A DNA stretch of 34,049 nucleotides from Clostridia bacterium (GCA_017509065.1 JAFWQM010000167.1:1-34049); one strand, 5' to 3'. Positions 6,955 to 15,325 are shown, counted from the stretch's first letter. Notes: generated from the letters alone by a model not told the origin. Made by a program: numbers and translations.

Positions 6955-7142
6955 CGCTGCCCGAGTTCATCTATTCCACCTATAACCAGCTTCTGGAGAA
7001 TGGATGGAGAATGAAGGAAATTGACGAGATGGATATGCTGGGGTATTTTCAGATCCGTGCGTGGAAAGCGAAGCGTGAAAAAGAGAATACCGCGCCAAAG
7101 CATAAGTACATTGATGAAGTATGGACGAACATGAAGCCGTGA
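6888..7142 (+). CDS. gpG-T extension reached by -1 frameshift (T domain)
   Basis: The -1 frame adds 84 residues to the first 111 of the chaperone, giving a fusion of about 195 residues. The extension begins YEGGGGGDGAE, a flexible Gly/Asp linker, then contains TLPEFIYSTYNQLLENGW, EIDEMDMLGYFQIRAWKAK and a basic C terminus ending WTNMKP. The 'GW..KEIDEMD...Y' pattern is typical of T domains that bind the tape measure. The extension has no well-placed start of its own; an in-frame ATG at 7011 would lose the LPEFI portion. This supports expression by frameshifting. Confidence 0.82.
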   Translation, partial: YEGGGGGDGAETDGAGADFSLLTLPEFIYSTYNQLLENGWRMKEIDEMDMLGYFQIRAWKAKREKENTAPKHKYIDEVWTNMKP

Positions 7143-7160
7143 CTGGCTGTCACGCTTTTT
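7138..7160 (+). terminator. Terminator-like hairpin before the tape measure gene
   Basis: CGTGAC (7138-7143) pairs with GTCACG (7149-7154) around TGGCT, followed by CTTTTT. The stem includes the stop codon of the G-T frame. The next ribosome binding site (AGGTGAT) starts about 14 nt later. Confidence 0.72.
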
Positions 7161-7185
7161 CGATATATAAGGCAGGTGATCCAGT

Positions 7186-10100
7186 TTGAGCGAGACGCTC
7201 CGTGATCTGGTGGTATCGCTGTCCCTCCAGACGGATAACTTTACCCGGAATATGCAGTCGGTAAACAAGCAGATCCGGGAAGCTGAATCTTCGTTCAAAC
7301 TGGCCTCTGCCGGTGTGGACAAGTTTGACCAGGACGCCGTGGCTTTGGGCTCCCAGCTCGGCGCGCTCCAAAGCAAACTGGATCTGCAAAAGACCGCCGT
7401 GGATCAGTATTCCAAGGCGTTGGAAGCCGCCCGGAACAAGCTCCAGGAATGTTACACCCGGCAGACCGACTATGCGCAGCGGCTGGAAGAAGCCAAACAG
7501 CGCCATGAACAGCTGGGCGAGCAGGTGCAGCGGGCCACAGCCAAGTACGAGGAGTACAAGAGCACCCTGGGCGAATCCGACTCCGCCACTATCGCCGCAA
7601 AGCAAAACCTGGACGCCCTCAAGGAAGAGTACAGGGCGTCAGGGGACGAGGTCAAAAAGCTCTCCGGCCAGAACGAAGCCCTCAAAAAAGCGACGCAGAA
7701 CGCAGCCGACGCCGTCACCACCGCATCCACCAAGCTGAATGCCGCAAAAGGCGCGGTCAAAGAAACCGAAGCAGCCATCGGGCAATGCAATCAGTCCCTC
7801 TCCCTGTCCCAGACCAACTGGTACTCCGCAGGGGAAGCCATTCAGAAAGCCAATGCGGAAATCACCTCCATCGGCAAGCAGATGCAGCTGGCGGAGAGCA
7901 AGTTCCGTATGGCCACAGCCGGCCTGAAAAACGTCGATAAGAGCGCGGAGGGCCTTTCCGCCAAACTGACGCTGCTCCGGGAAAAGCTGGTTCTGCAGGA
8001 AACCGCCGTTCAAAAATACGAGGACGCGCTCAAGGCTGCTAAGGAGCAGCTGGAAGCCGCTAAGCAAGCCAACGATCCTGAAAAGATCCGGCAAGCTTCG
8101 GATGCTGTTACGGACGCGGAGGCCGCGCTCAACCGTGCGAAAGCCGCCGTGCAGGAAACAAGAGCGCAGATCGAGCAAACGACCGCATCTCTTCGCACGG
8201 CGCAATCGGCCTGGACTTCCGCGGGCAACAGCCTCACTTCCTTTTCCGATAAGTGCGACAAGGCCAGCAAGGCCATGACCAAGGCGGGCCGGGTTCTTTC
8301 CGTCGCCATCACGACGCCCATTGTTGGTTTGGGTAAAACAGCCGTCGAAGCCAGCCTGGACTTTGAGAGCTCTTTCGCCCTGGTGCGTAAAACCGTTGAC
8401 GCCACAGAGGAGGAGTTCGATAACTTTGCGGCGGCGTCCAAAAAGATGTCCACCGAGGTGGCCGCATCCACCGACCAGATCAACTCCGTCATGGCCACGG
8501 GCGGACAGCTGGGTATCGCCAAAGAAAACCTGGTGGATTTCACCCGCGCCATGATCGATTTGCAGAACGCTTCCACCGATCTGGACGCCGATACCGCCGC
8601 TACCCAGCTTGCAAAGTTCACCAACATCATGGGCACGTCCCACGATAAGTTTACGAACATCGGCAGCACCATTGCCATGCTGGGCAACAACTTCGCCACC
8701 ACGGAAGCGCCTATCGCGGAAATGTCCATGCGCATCGCAGGCGCCGGAAAGCAGATCGGCCTGACTGAGCCGCAGGTGCTGGGCCTGGCTACTGCTCTGT
8801 CTTCAGTAGGCATTCAGGCGCAGATGGGCGGCTCGGCCATCTCAAAAGCGCTGATCAAAATGGAGGTTGCGGCTTCTAACGGCGGGGATGAACTGAAGGA
8901 CTTCGCCAGGGTCACCGGCATGACCGAAAGACAGTTTGTGGAAGCATGGCGGAACGACCCCATCCAGGTGTTCCAGCAGTTTATAGAGAGCCTTGCGAAA
9001 ATGAGCGACGAAGGCGTCAGCTCCATTGCTGTCCTGGATGAGATCGGCATCAGCGAGATTCGCCTTCGTGATACCATGCTCCGCGCCGTGAACGCAACCG
9101 AGCTGTTCGCCAATGCCCAGGAAATGGCGCAGTCGGCATGGGACAAAAATACCGCACTGGCTGAGAAAGCCGGGGTTCGGTACAACACGACTGCCAGCAA
9201 GATCACAAACCTGAAAAACAAAGCGCTGCTGTTTGCCCAGACCATTGGCGACGATATGAATCCCACCATTCAGAATCTGATCCAGGGCGCGAGCAATCTG
9301 CTGGACAAGTTTATGGGGCTGGATGAAAGCCAGCGCAAACAGATCATCCAATGGGCGGCTGTCGCTGCAGCCATCGGCCCGGTACTTCTGGGTTTCGGCA
9401 AGATCACCAGGGGAGTCAGCCTGGTCACAGGAGGGCTTGGCAAATTTGCCACCGCTGTTGGGGCCGCGGGCGGAGGGTTTTCCGGCTTTATGAAAGTGCT
9501 GGGAAGCTCTCCCGCTGTATGGATGGCCGTTGCTGCCGCTGTGATCACCGGTATTGCTGTCTTTGCCGATTACGCTTCCGGCGCGAAAGCCGCCCGTGAA
9601 GCGCTGGAAGGGATGGAAGCCACCGCAAAGTCCTGGAAGGAAACAGCGGCTGATACGTTCTACGGTTCCAGCCAGGGCCTTTCCTTCTTCGGCATGTCCA
9701 GTGAAGACTTTGTCAAGAGCGGCAGAAGCTCCATCGAAGCAAGCAAAGACTGGCTGGACGGGGTATTGGCTGTCTGGTCGGACGGCAAGTATGAAACCGA
9801 CGCTATTGTCCGGCAGTGGGTCAATTCCTGGAAATCGCTGACGGAAGAAACCAAAACGGGCCTGGAAGAGCTGCAAAGCAAAGCGGTTTCTCAGGGATAT
9901 ACGGGCTTGTCCCAGCAGATGGCGGATGATCTGAAGCAGCTGGACGCCATGGACAAGGAAATCAACCGGCTGCTTTGGTACCGGCAGGGCGAGAAGCTCA
10001 CGGAAAAAAACAAGGTCCGGCTCCAGGAACTGGTCGATACCCGGAACGCCATCGCCGTCAAGTATAAGCTGATCCCCGAAAACGGAGAAACAGCCGGTTT

Positions 10101-12939
10101 TGACACCATCCGAAAAAAGGTGGAAGCCGAAGTGGCCAGGGCTGAAGCCCGCGGGCAGCAGGCGGCCGCTTCCGTCTATGAAAACGCTATCGTCGCCGCG
10201 GCCCAGGGCCTTTCCGGTATTCATAAAGACCTGGATGAAACCTATGATTCGGAATACGCTATCATCCAGCTCATGTCGGATGAAGTGGAAAAGCAGCAGG
10301 CGCTTGCAGACCTGAACAGGCGGTACAACGCCGACCGCCGCAGCGCCGCGCTGGAATACGGAAAACTCCTGGCGGACATGACTGCCCCTGTATGGGAGCA
10401 GGAAAACATCCAGGAAGCCAAAACCCAGGTCAATGACCTCATGCTCCTGCTTCGGAAATACAGCGCTGCCGCGACCGAAGCGGAGAAAAAATCCCTGCTG
10501 CCTGAACTGAACACGCTTACCGCAAGCATGGATGAAGGTTCTCTGGCGGAATACATCGGGCTGCTGACCCAGATCCAGTCCCTCATGGACAGCGGGCTGA
10601 GCCAGGCCGAGGTTGAATCCATGTTCCCGGACATAGATTTTTCCTCTGCCCTGGAACAGCTGGCCGCGATCCAGACCTATCTGAACAATAACAAGTGGGA
10701 TACCAATCTGTCCAGCCTGAACGAGATGTTCGGCACTGCGCTGGGAGAAGAAGCGCTGAAGATCGCCACCGATCTGGACATGACGGGAGCGCAGGCCCGC
10801 TGGAACGAATGGGCGTCCAATCCCGGCGCCATCACCACGGACGCCATTATCCAGGGCTACACGGAAGCGGAAAACGCGGAAAAGCAGCAGCCTCTGGTGG
10901 ACGCGCTGATCGCCAAATACACGGAACAGCCCCAGGGCGCGGACAAAGCTTCCCTCACACCCTCCGGGCTTGTGGCCTACGTTCAGACCTATGCGGAGGC
11001 TACCACAGGCGCGGATGTTTCGGGCCTGACGCCCGCGAACATTACCGCTATGGTGTCCGCGTATAAGGAGCTTGCTTCCGGTACGGATGTAACCCAGCTG
11101 AAGCCGGGCGACATCACGGCCTATATCTCCAAGTATCTGGAACAAAAGGGCGTGGACACAAGCAGCCTTTCTCCTTCCGCGATTACCGCCTTTGTGATGG
11201 CGTACGAGGAAGTGACAGGCGGAGCATCTACTGCCTCGCTGACGCCTTCCAACATCTCCGCAATGGTCGTTAAGTACGCTGAAGCGGAACACGTGGATCT
11301 CACGGCGCTCAAGCCCAGCCAGATCGAGGCTCTCGTCAGCAAGTTCTCTGAAGCCACAGGCTGCGATAAATCCGGGCTGCTGAAAGAATTCACCGCCTAT
11401 ATCACGGAATATAAAGAAGCAGCCGGCGTAAAGAAGCCGACGCTGAACGTTCAGGTGGGCTTAAGCGGATATGACCTTCTGGCTTACCGCCAATGGCTGA
11501 AAAACAACAAAGTGGAAGTCCAGGGCATTGTCCGTCTGAGCGAGGTATACGAAGATCCTTCCCATGCCCTGAACGACACAGGAATGAAATACTGGAAAAA
11601 CGGCGTGCAAATCCCCGTGACAGCCGTTACCCCGGACATGCTCAAGCCCACAGACGTCGCCGTATTGGATCAGGACGGCACCATGCATATCCTGATCAGC
11701 ACGGAAGTGACCGGCTCCAAAGAAGCCATAGAAGAAATGCGGGCACAGGTCGCTGAAGTGGATCAGTTTGCGACAACCGCGCTGGGCAAAGCGGCGGGCA
11801 TTATGCCGACCTCCCTCATGGGTTTTATCGACCAGGCGGAGAAACGGATCAAAGACGCTCAGAACAGCCTGGGCCAGTGGTGGAACTTCATCTATGGCGG
11901 GGACGCCGCCATTATCCGCAATCTGAACACGTCCATGCAGAACGACTTCTCTCCCGGCCGCGTAGCGGAGCTTTCGGCTTACGTGTCCGAGGTTGTTTCC
12001 GCAATCCAGCAGGGGCAGGAAGTCGGCCAGGCGGACATCGACAATCTCAATAAGATCCTGCAATTCATCCAGGACCTGGATACCGCCGGCGTTGGCGGGA
12101 ACGTGACGGAAGGCATCGCTGAAGGCATGGCCGCCGCGGGCTGGGATTCCTCCGCGGAAACCGTCGCCGCCAATCTGGAAGCCGCTATCAAGGCGGCGCT
12201 GGTAATCAACAGCCCCTCCGGGCGAATGAAGCCCGTGGGCGAGTATGTGGCCCAGGGCGTAGGCGAAGGCATGGCGGGCGCTGATATGTCCCAGTACGCA
12301 TCCGCGCTGGCTGACGCGATAGAAAAAGCGGCCCGGGGCCAGCTAACTGCGGACACGCTATCGCCAATCGGGGCTGCCGTGGCGGAAGGGCTCGGAAACG
12401 CCATGGCAGGATACAGTTTTTCTTCCGCCGGAAGCACGGTGGGCTCCAATGCCCGAAACGCTGTATCATCTTCTCTGAATGCCGGTTCCCTGCGCTCCAT
12501 CGGCGCAAACGCAATGGCCGGCCTCCGCGCAGGTATTCTGTCCGGCCAGGCAGGCGTCGTTTCCGCCATGCGGGCAGCGGCCAGGGCAGCCGTGAACGCG
12601 GCGAAGGCGGAACTGAAAATCAATTCCCCTTCCCGTGTTTTCCAGGATGAAATCGGCAGAATGGCCATGAAGGGGTTCGGCCAGGGCGTACTGGAAGAAA
12701 GCAAGGCCCAGGGCCGCATTCTCCGAAACGCCGCCCGGTATCTGACAGATGAAGCGGCATACGGCGCGGGCGCCGTGTCCGGCAGCACGACCAACAAAAC
12801 CTACAATCAGCAGAGCAGCGTGAACCTGTCCGGGAATTCCTTTATTATCCGGGACGAGATTGATATCCGTTCTCTCGCAATAGAAATCGCCGCGCTCACC
12901 AAACGGCAGCAGCGCGGCAAAGGGCTGAGGATGGCATAA
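7186..12939 (+). CDS. Tail tape measure protein
   Basis: This 1917-residue protein sets tail length and occupies the tail tube lumen. Residues 1-400 are Ala/Glu/Lys/Gln-rich coiled coil containing two related copies of an 'xxAESxFxxAxAGxxxxD...KLxLxxTAVxxY' segment. Residues about 400-640 match the TP901-type tape-measure core (EEFDNFAAASKKMSTEVAAS onward). Two hydrophobic segments lie near 720-740 and 775-800. Residues 1253-1415 carry seven 22-24-residue repeats. The C terminus has two copies of the INSPSGR/INSPSRVF motif common in clostridial tape measures. TTG 7186 follows CAGGTGATCC. No lytic catalytic domain was recognised. At about 0.15 nm per residue the tail would be at most about 290 nm (family rule, inference). 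Confidence 0.93.
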   Translation: MSETLRDLVVSLSLQTDNFTRNMQSVNKQIREAESSFKLASAGVDKFDQDAVALGSQLGALQSKLDLQKTAVDQYSKALEAARNKLQECYTRQTDYAQRLEEAKQRHEQLGEQVQRATAKYEEYKSTLGESDSATIAAKQNLDALKEEYRASGDEVKKLSGQNEALKKATQNAADAVTTASTKLNAAKGAVKETEAAIGQCNQSLSLSQTNWYSAGEAIQKANAEITSIGKQMQLAESKFRMATAGLKNVDKSAEGLSAKLTLLREKLVLQETAVQKYEDALKAAKEQLEAAKQANDPEKIRQASDAVTDAEAALNRAKAAVQETRAQIEQTTASLRTAQSAWTSAGNSLTSFSDKCDKASKAMTKAGRVLSVAITTPIVGLGKTAVEASLDFESSFALVRKTVDATEEEFDNFAAASKKMSTEVAASTDQINSVMATGGQLGIAKENLVDFTRAMIDLQNASTDLDADTAATQLAKFTNIMGTSHDKFTNIGSTIAMLGNNFATTEAPIAEMSMRIAGAGKQIGLTEPQVLGLATALSSVGIQAQMGGSAISKALIKMEVAASNGGDELKDFARVTGMTERQFVEAWRNDPIQVFQQFIESLAKMSDEGVSSIAVLDEIGISEIRLRDTMLRAVNATELFANAQEMAQSAWDKNTALAEKAGVRYNTTASKITNLKNKALLFAQTIGDDMNPTIQNLIQGASNLLDKFMGLDESQRKQIIQWAAVAAAIGPVLLGFGKITRGVSLVTGGLGKFATAVGAAGGGFSGFMKVLGSSPAVWMAVAAAVITGIAVFADYASGAKAAREALEGMEATAKSWKETAADTFYGSSQGLSFFGMSSEDFVKSGRSSIEASKDWLDGVLAVWSDGKYETDAIVRQWVNSWKSLTEETKTGLEELQSKAVSQGYTGLSQQMADDLKQLDAMDKEINRLLWYRQGEKLTEKNKVRLQELVDTRNAIAVKYKLIPENGETAGFDTIRKKVEAEVARAEARGQQAAASVYENAIVAAAQGLSGIHKDLDETYDSEYAIIQLMSDEVEKQQALADLNRRYNADRRSAALEYGKLLADMTAPVWEQENIQEAKTQVNDLMLLLRKYSAAATEAEKKSLLPELNTLTASMDEGSLAEYIGLLTQIQSLMDSGLSQAEVESMFPDIDFSSALEQLAAIQTYLNNNKWDTNLSSLNEMFGTALGEEALKIATDLDMTGAQARWNEWASNPGAITTDAIIQGYTEAENAEKQQPLVDALIAKYTEQPQGADKASLTPSGLVAYVQTYAEATTGADVSGLTPANITAMVSAYKELASGTDVTQLKPGDITAYISKYLEQKGVDTSSLSPSAITAFVMAYEEVTGGASTASLTPSNISAMVVKYAEAEHVDLTALKPSQIEALVSKFSEATGCDKSGLLKEFTAYITEYKEAAGVKKPTLNVQVGLSGYDLLAYRQWLKNNKVEVQGIVRLSEVYEDPSHALNDTGMKYWKNGVQIPVTAVTPDMLKPTDVAVLDQDGTMHILISTEVTGSKEAIEEMRAQVAEVDQFATTALGKAAGIMPTSLMGFIDQAEKRIKDAQNSLGQWWNFIYGGDAAIIRNLNTSMQNDFSPGRVAELSAYVSEVVSAIQQGQEVGQADIDNLNKILQFIQDLDTAGVGGNVTEGIAEGMAAAGWDSSAETVAANLEAAIKAALVINSPSGRMKPVGEYVAQGVGEGMAGADMSQYASALADAIEKAARGQLTADTLSPIGAAVAEGLGNAMAGYSFSSAGSTVGSNARNAVSSSLNAGSLRSIGANAMAGLRAGILSGQAGVVSAMRAAARAAVNAAKAELKINSPSRVFQDEIGRMAMKGFGQGVLEESKAQGRILRNAARYLTDEAAYGAGAVSGSTTNKTYNQQSSVNLSGNSFIIRDEIDIRSLAIEIAALTKRQQRGKGLRMA
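10942..11430 (+). repeat. Seven tandem 22-24-residue repeats in the tape measure
   Basis: Seven consecutive units (residues 1253-1415 of the tape measure) follow D-x-x-x-L-x-P-x-x-I-x-A-x-V-x-x-Y-x-E-x-x-G-x. Examples of the core are GLTPANITAMVSAYKEL, SLSPSAITAFVMAYEEV and ALKPSQIEALVSKFSEA. The seventh lacks the Pro. The DNA copies have diverged, so the array is old rather than a fresh expansion. Each unit looks like one short helix pair. Confidence 0.85.
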
Positions 12940-12973
12940 AAAAGCATCGGTGTTGTTCTGAACAGCCGATGCT
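12937..12973 (-). terminator. Intrinsic terminator of the XRE gene
   Basis: AGCATCGG (12943-12950) pairs with CCGATGCT (12966-12973), extended inward by TGTT/AACA. On the minus strand the stem is followed by a run of T (complement of 12937-12942). It lies exactly between the convergent tape measure and repressor genes. On the plus strand there is no T tract. Confidence 0.85.
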
Positions 12974-13225
12974 CTATTCCTCCTGAAAGAATTCTGATAC
13001 CGGGACTTTCAAAATCTCCGCCAGCCCCATCAGTTCAATATCAGATACGATACGGGTTCCGTTTTCTATCCGGGATAAGGAACCTCGGCAGATATATACC
13101 GCAATTGTCTCCAACTGCTGGGATAGTTCCTGCTGCGTTAATCCCGCCGCTTCCCGTTTCTTCCTGATGGCGCTGCCGGTAACATTCATCTTTCGATGGA
13201 TTTCAGTATCTTTGATTCTCTTCAT
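12974..13225 (-). CDS. XRE/Cro-CI family transcriptional repressor
   Basis: An 83-residue DNA-binding protein with a typical XRE helix-turn-helix: SAIRKKREAAGLTQQELSQQ (18-37) and SLSRIENGTRIVSDIELMGLAEILKVPVSEFF (49-80) split by a slightly long Ile/Cys loop (ETIAVYICRG). Length and lack of a second domain suggest a small dimeric repressor. It is the only convincing minus-strand gene in the window. ATG 13225 follows TGGAGC. It is divergent from the gene at 13334; both promoters and two operator-like inverted repeats share the 108-bp gap, so it probably represses both. Confidence 0.87.
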   Translation of the reverse strand: MKRIKDTEIHRKMNVTGSAIRKKREAAGLTQQELSQQLETIAVYICRGSLSRIENGTRIVSDIELMGLAEILKVPVSEFFQEE

Positions 13226-13242
13226 TTTTTGCTCCAGATGTC

Positions 13243-13272
13243 TTGATTTAGGACACGTGGATAGCTTATACT
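13243..13272 (+). promoter_or_regulatory. Rightward sigma-A-like promoter for the 13334 gene
   Basis: TTGATT (13243-13248), 18-nt spacer, TATACT (13267-13272). The transcript would start near 13280, about 55 nt before ATG 13334. The -35 is inside operator-like site 1, and site 2 lies just downstream of the predicted start. Confidence 0.65.
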
Positions 13273-13294
13273 ATGAAGCGGGAAATCATGTCCT
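13265..13294 (-). promoter_or_regulatory. Leftward promoter candidate for the XRE repressor
   Basis: On the minus strand AGGACA (complement of 13289-13294), 18-nt spacer, TATAAG (complement of 13265-13270). Its -10 overlaps the rightward promoter's -10, so the two promoters would exclude each other. The -35 matches consensus only in GACA. Confidence 0.45.
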
Positions 13295-13333
13295 ACTGAC
13301 AGGACATCGTGAAAAAGATATGAAGAGGTCATT

Positions 13334-13837
13334 ATGGCAGCGGGAAATACGGGCAAAGCGCTATTCTTTCCATTCCACGGCAAATCCTGGGACGACCCGT
13401 GGGATATACGTCAGGAAACAGTGCAGGCCCTTTTGGAAGGAAAGGAACCAACGCCCTTTTTACTAATGGATACGATAGAATGCCTGGAAGGTGGGATGAG
13501 GCTTACCCTGTACTATGAAGGGAAAGATGACTTCATCGAGAAACACCGGAACGGACTGATCGGGGAAACAAAAAAGGCAATCCATTGCGTACTTCTCCGA
13601 GATATAAACGGGGACGGTATGCTTGTTCATCTGGAGGGAGAAGAACTGTTATGCGCTTATTATCCTGTGGTTACTTTGAAAACAGCGAAGTATGAAATGC
13701 TTCTGGCTAAAAAGCTGGAAGACCTTGCAGCGCTTGCAACGGATACGAGGATAGATCTGCGGCGGGGAATAAAGGCCGGCAACTATCTTTTGTCTGACTT
13801 ACTGCTGGATTTATCAAAGAAAATGCTCAAGAAATAG
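13334..13837 (+). CDS. Hypothetical protein controlled by the XRE switch
   Basis: A 167-residue soluble protein with no family I recognise. It starts MAAGNTGKALFFPFHGKSWD after GAAGAGGTCATT. It has an N-terminal mixed region with FHGKSWDDPWDIRQE, a beta-rich middle (GGMRLTLYYEGKDDF; HCVLLRDINGDGMLVHLEGEELL), and a basic helical C terminus ending LLLDLSKKMLKK. No signal peptide, transmembrane segment or catalytic motif is evident. It is a cargo gene: it has its own repressor-controlled promoter and interrupts the tape measure-Dit order. An antirepressor, exclusion or toxin-like role is possible, but nothing in the sequence decides between them. Confidence 0.6.
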   Translation: MAAGNTGKALFFPFHGKSWDDPWDIRQETVQALLEGKEPTPFLLMDTIECLEGGMRLTLYYEGKDDFIEKHRNGLIGETKKAIHCVLLRDINGDGMLVHLEGEELLCAYYPVVTLKTAKYEMLLAKKLEDLAALATDTRIDLRRGIKAGNYLLSDLLLDLSKKMLKK

Positions 13838-13862
13838 TTCGAGAATAATCTTCCAAAATCGT

Positions 13863-13910
13863 CTGTCCCGCCTTGCCCGGCGCTTATTTCAGCCGGATGG
13901 GGCGGGACAG
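13863..13910 (+). terminator. Strong hairpin downstream of the XRE-controlled gene
   Basis: CTGTCCCGCC (13863-13872) pairs perfectly with GGCGGGACAG (13901-13910), with inner pairing CCGGC/GCCGG (13877-13881 with 13892-13896). There is no T tract, so it is either a poor intrinsic terminator or a transcript-end/structured element. Confidence 0.55.
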
Positions 13911-14021
13911 TGATTTATATGAAGAAGGGAGTCACATCAACCTTCGATGGTAAAATGCTATCAGAGAAATGTGGCTGTCCTGTGAATGAAAACAGAAAAG
14001 AATATGGCATGGAGGTAAAAC

Positions 14022-14477
14022 ATGTACGAGTATAATCACAGATTTCATTGGTTTCTTGTGCTTCTGCTTGCGGCTGCTATCGTCCTGTGCGGGATCATGA
14101 TGGCCACCGGCGCAAAAGCGGAATATCTGCCGTCAGAGCCGGTCCCCAGCATTACCGTGGACGCGCTGTACCAGGTCGTATCCGGCGCGATGTCGAAATC
14201 GGATGCGCCTTTTGACCTGCAGATCGTTGAATGCATACGGTTGGATATCGGCACGGACAGCCTGCCCGAGCAAGTGGCGTTGATCGACGCGGAGATTTTT
14301 TTCCCCGCGCTGCCGAAGAAGCTGAAATCCATCCTGCTGTATGACGGTAAGCATGTGCTTGCTGCCCAGTGGCATTGGACGGATGAGAACGCCATCTACA
14401 TTGCTTTTGAGAGGGCCGATATAGAAAAGATGGATCAGGCGCAGCCTTTCTATCTCTTTCTGATTGCTTTGCGGTAA
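14022..14477 (+). CDS. Small secreted or membrane-anchored hypothetical protein
   Basis: A 151-residue product beginning MYEYNHRFHWFLVLLLAAAI. A hydrophobic segment at about residues 10-29 followed by GAKA|EY looks like a signal peptide (cleavage near 33) or an uncleaved anchor. The mature part is mixed alpha/beta (SITVDALYQVVSGAMSKSD, EQVALIDAEIFFPALPKKLK, HVLAAQWHWTDENAIYIAFE) with no recognised domain. It has a good ribosome binding site (GGAGGTAAAAC). It lies 21 nt before Dit, between the XRE cassette and the tail genes. An export function such as superinfection exclusion is plausible for a phage cargo gene, but is inference only. Confidence 0.62.
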   Translation: MYEYNHRFHWFLVLLLAAAIVLCGIMMATGAKAEYLPSEPVPSITVDALYQVVSGAMSKSDAPFDLQIVECIRLDIGTDSLPEQVALIDAEIFFPALPKKLKSILLYDGKHVLAAQWHWTDENAIYIAFERADIEKMDQAQPFYLFLIALR

Positions 14478-14498
14478 GCCGGGTGCAGGTGGTGGAGC

Positions 14499-15197
14499 AT
14501 GAAGGATTATTTTATCTGGAATGGGACGGACTGCCGCCAATACGGGATTCATGTATCCGAGCAGCCGCCCATAACAATTCCCGCGGAGCGTTCCACGCAG
14601 ACCAATGTTCCGGGGCGGCCCGGCAGCCTGACCACACTGGAAGGCGAAGATGTGTATGACGATCTGCTTCTGACCGCCACCTGCTTTATCTCTGGCCCTG
14701 CGCAGATCCCGGCTATTGCGGCCTGGCTGAAGGGCGGCGGCTCCGTGACCTTTGCCAACCGGCTGGGCGGGCATTATCAGGCCAGGATCGTCAATCAGAT
14801 TCCTTTTGAAAAAATCCTGCGGGGAAACCCGCACTGTTCCTTCGCGGTGAACTTCCGGTGCTTTCCGTTTTTCTATGCTGACAATGCCCCTGACATTACG
14901 GTCACGGTATCCGGTACGGTTATCACGAACCCCGGCAGCGTTTACTCCGAGCCGGTCCTGACAGTTTACGGCTCTGGGGACGTCACCCTCATGGTGGGCG
15001 CAACCATCGTGGAACTGACCGATGTTTCCGGGAGCATAGTCATTGACACCGTGCTGCACGAGGCGTACCTGGGCAATACCCAGATGAACGATCACATGAG
15101 CGGCGAGTTCCCCGTGCTGAAGCCCGGAATGAATGCGATCAGCTGGACAGGAACGGTGGAACGTGTGGTCATAAGCCCGAACTGGCGGTATTTATGA
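14499..15197 (+). CDS. Distal tail protein (Dit; siphovirus tail component)
   Basis: A 232-residue Dit that forms the ring joining the tail tube to the baseplate. The N-terminal DYFIWNGTDCRQYGIHVSEQ, the conserved VPGRPGSLTTLEG turn, the YDDLLLTATCFISGP strand, and the C-terminal galectin-like part (ITNPGSVYSEPVLTVYGSGD ... GMNAISWTGTVERVVISPNW) match the family. It normally follows the tape measure directly. Here it is separated by about 1.5 kb of cargo, and a further 2 kb separates it from Tal. GGTGGTGGAGC provides the ribosome binding site. Confidence 0.9.
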   Translation: MKDYFIWNGTDCRQYGIHVSEQPPITIPAERSTQTNVPGRPGSLTTLEGEDVYDDLLLTATCFISGPAQIPAIAAWLKGGGSVTFANRLGGHYQARIVNQIPFEKILRGNPHCSFAVNFRCFPFFYADNAPDITVTVSGTVITNPGSVYSEPVLTVYGSGDVTLMVGATIVELTDVSGSIVIDTVLHEAYLGNTQMNDHMSGEFPVLKPGMNAISWTGTVERVVISPNWRYL

Positions 15198-15298
15198 TGG
15201 TTTTTCTCTTCCGAAACTCAATATTTTATGATATATTTGATGTGAGCCTTAGGCGCACCCCGATATAAGTCTTTGAAATACCTGATTATGTCAAGAAG

Positions 15299-15325
15299 CA
15301 GAATCTGTTCTGAACAAGGATTCTG
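15299..15325. promoter_or_regulatory. Inverted repeat upstream of the DUF402 gene
   Basis: CAGAATC (15299-15305) and GATTCTG (15319-15325) form a 7-bp inverted repeat with a 13-nt centre, in the 208-nt AT-rich gap after Dit. It may be an operator or a weak hairpin. No convincing promoter was found here. Confidence 0.4.

Larger units (their letters stand above)
13239..13306. promoter_or_regulatory. Two operator-like inverted repeats in the divergent XRE region
   Basis: Site 1, TGTCTTGATTTAGGACA (13239-13255), and site 2, TGTCCTACTGACAGGACA (13289-13306), share TGTCyT...AGGACA half-sites. Site 1 covers the rightward -35 and site 2 covers the leftward -35. This is the expected layout for an autoregulating XRE repressor; binding itself is inferred. 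Confidence 0.7.

Noticed and set aside
8842..11292. Long minus-strand open frame (816 codons) opposite the tape measure
   Set aside because: It is a composition shadow of a well-supported + strand gene; His/Gly/Arg-rich translation without domains or ribosome binding site.
13863..14021. tRNA or riboswitch in the gap before the secreted protein
   Set aside because: Only a single long hairpin is visible; no cloverleaf, CCA end or known aptamer core.
15237..15269. Promoter before the DUF402 gene
   Set aside because: TTGATG and ATATAA-like boxes are 19-21 nt apart, too far for a convincing sigma-A promoter.
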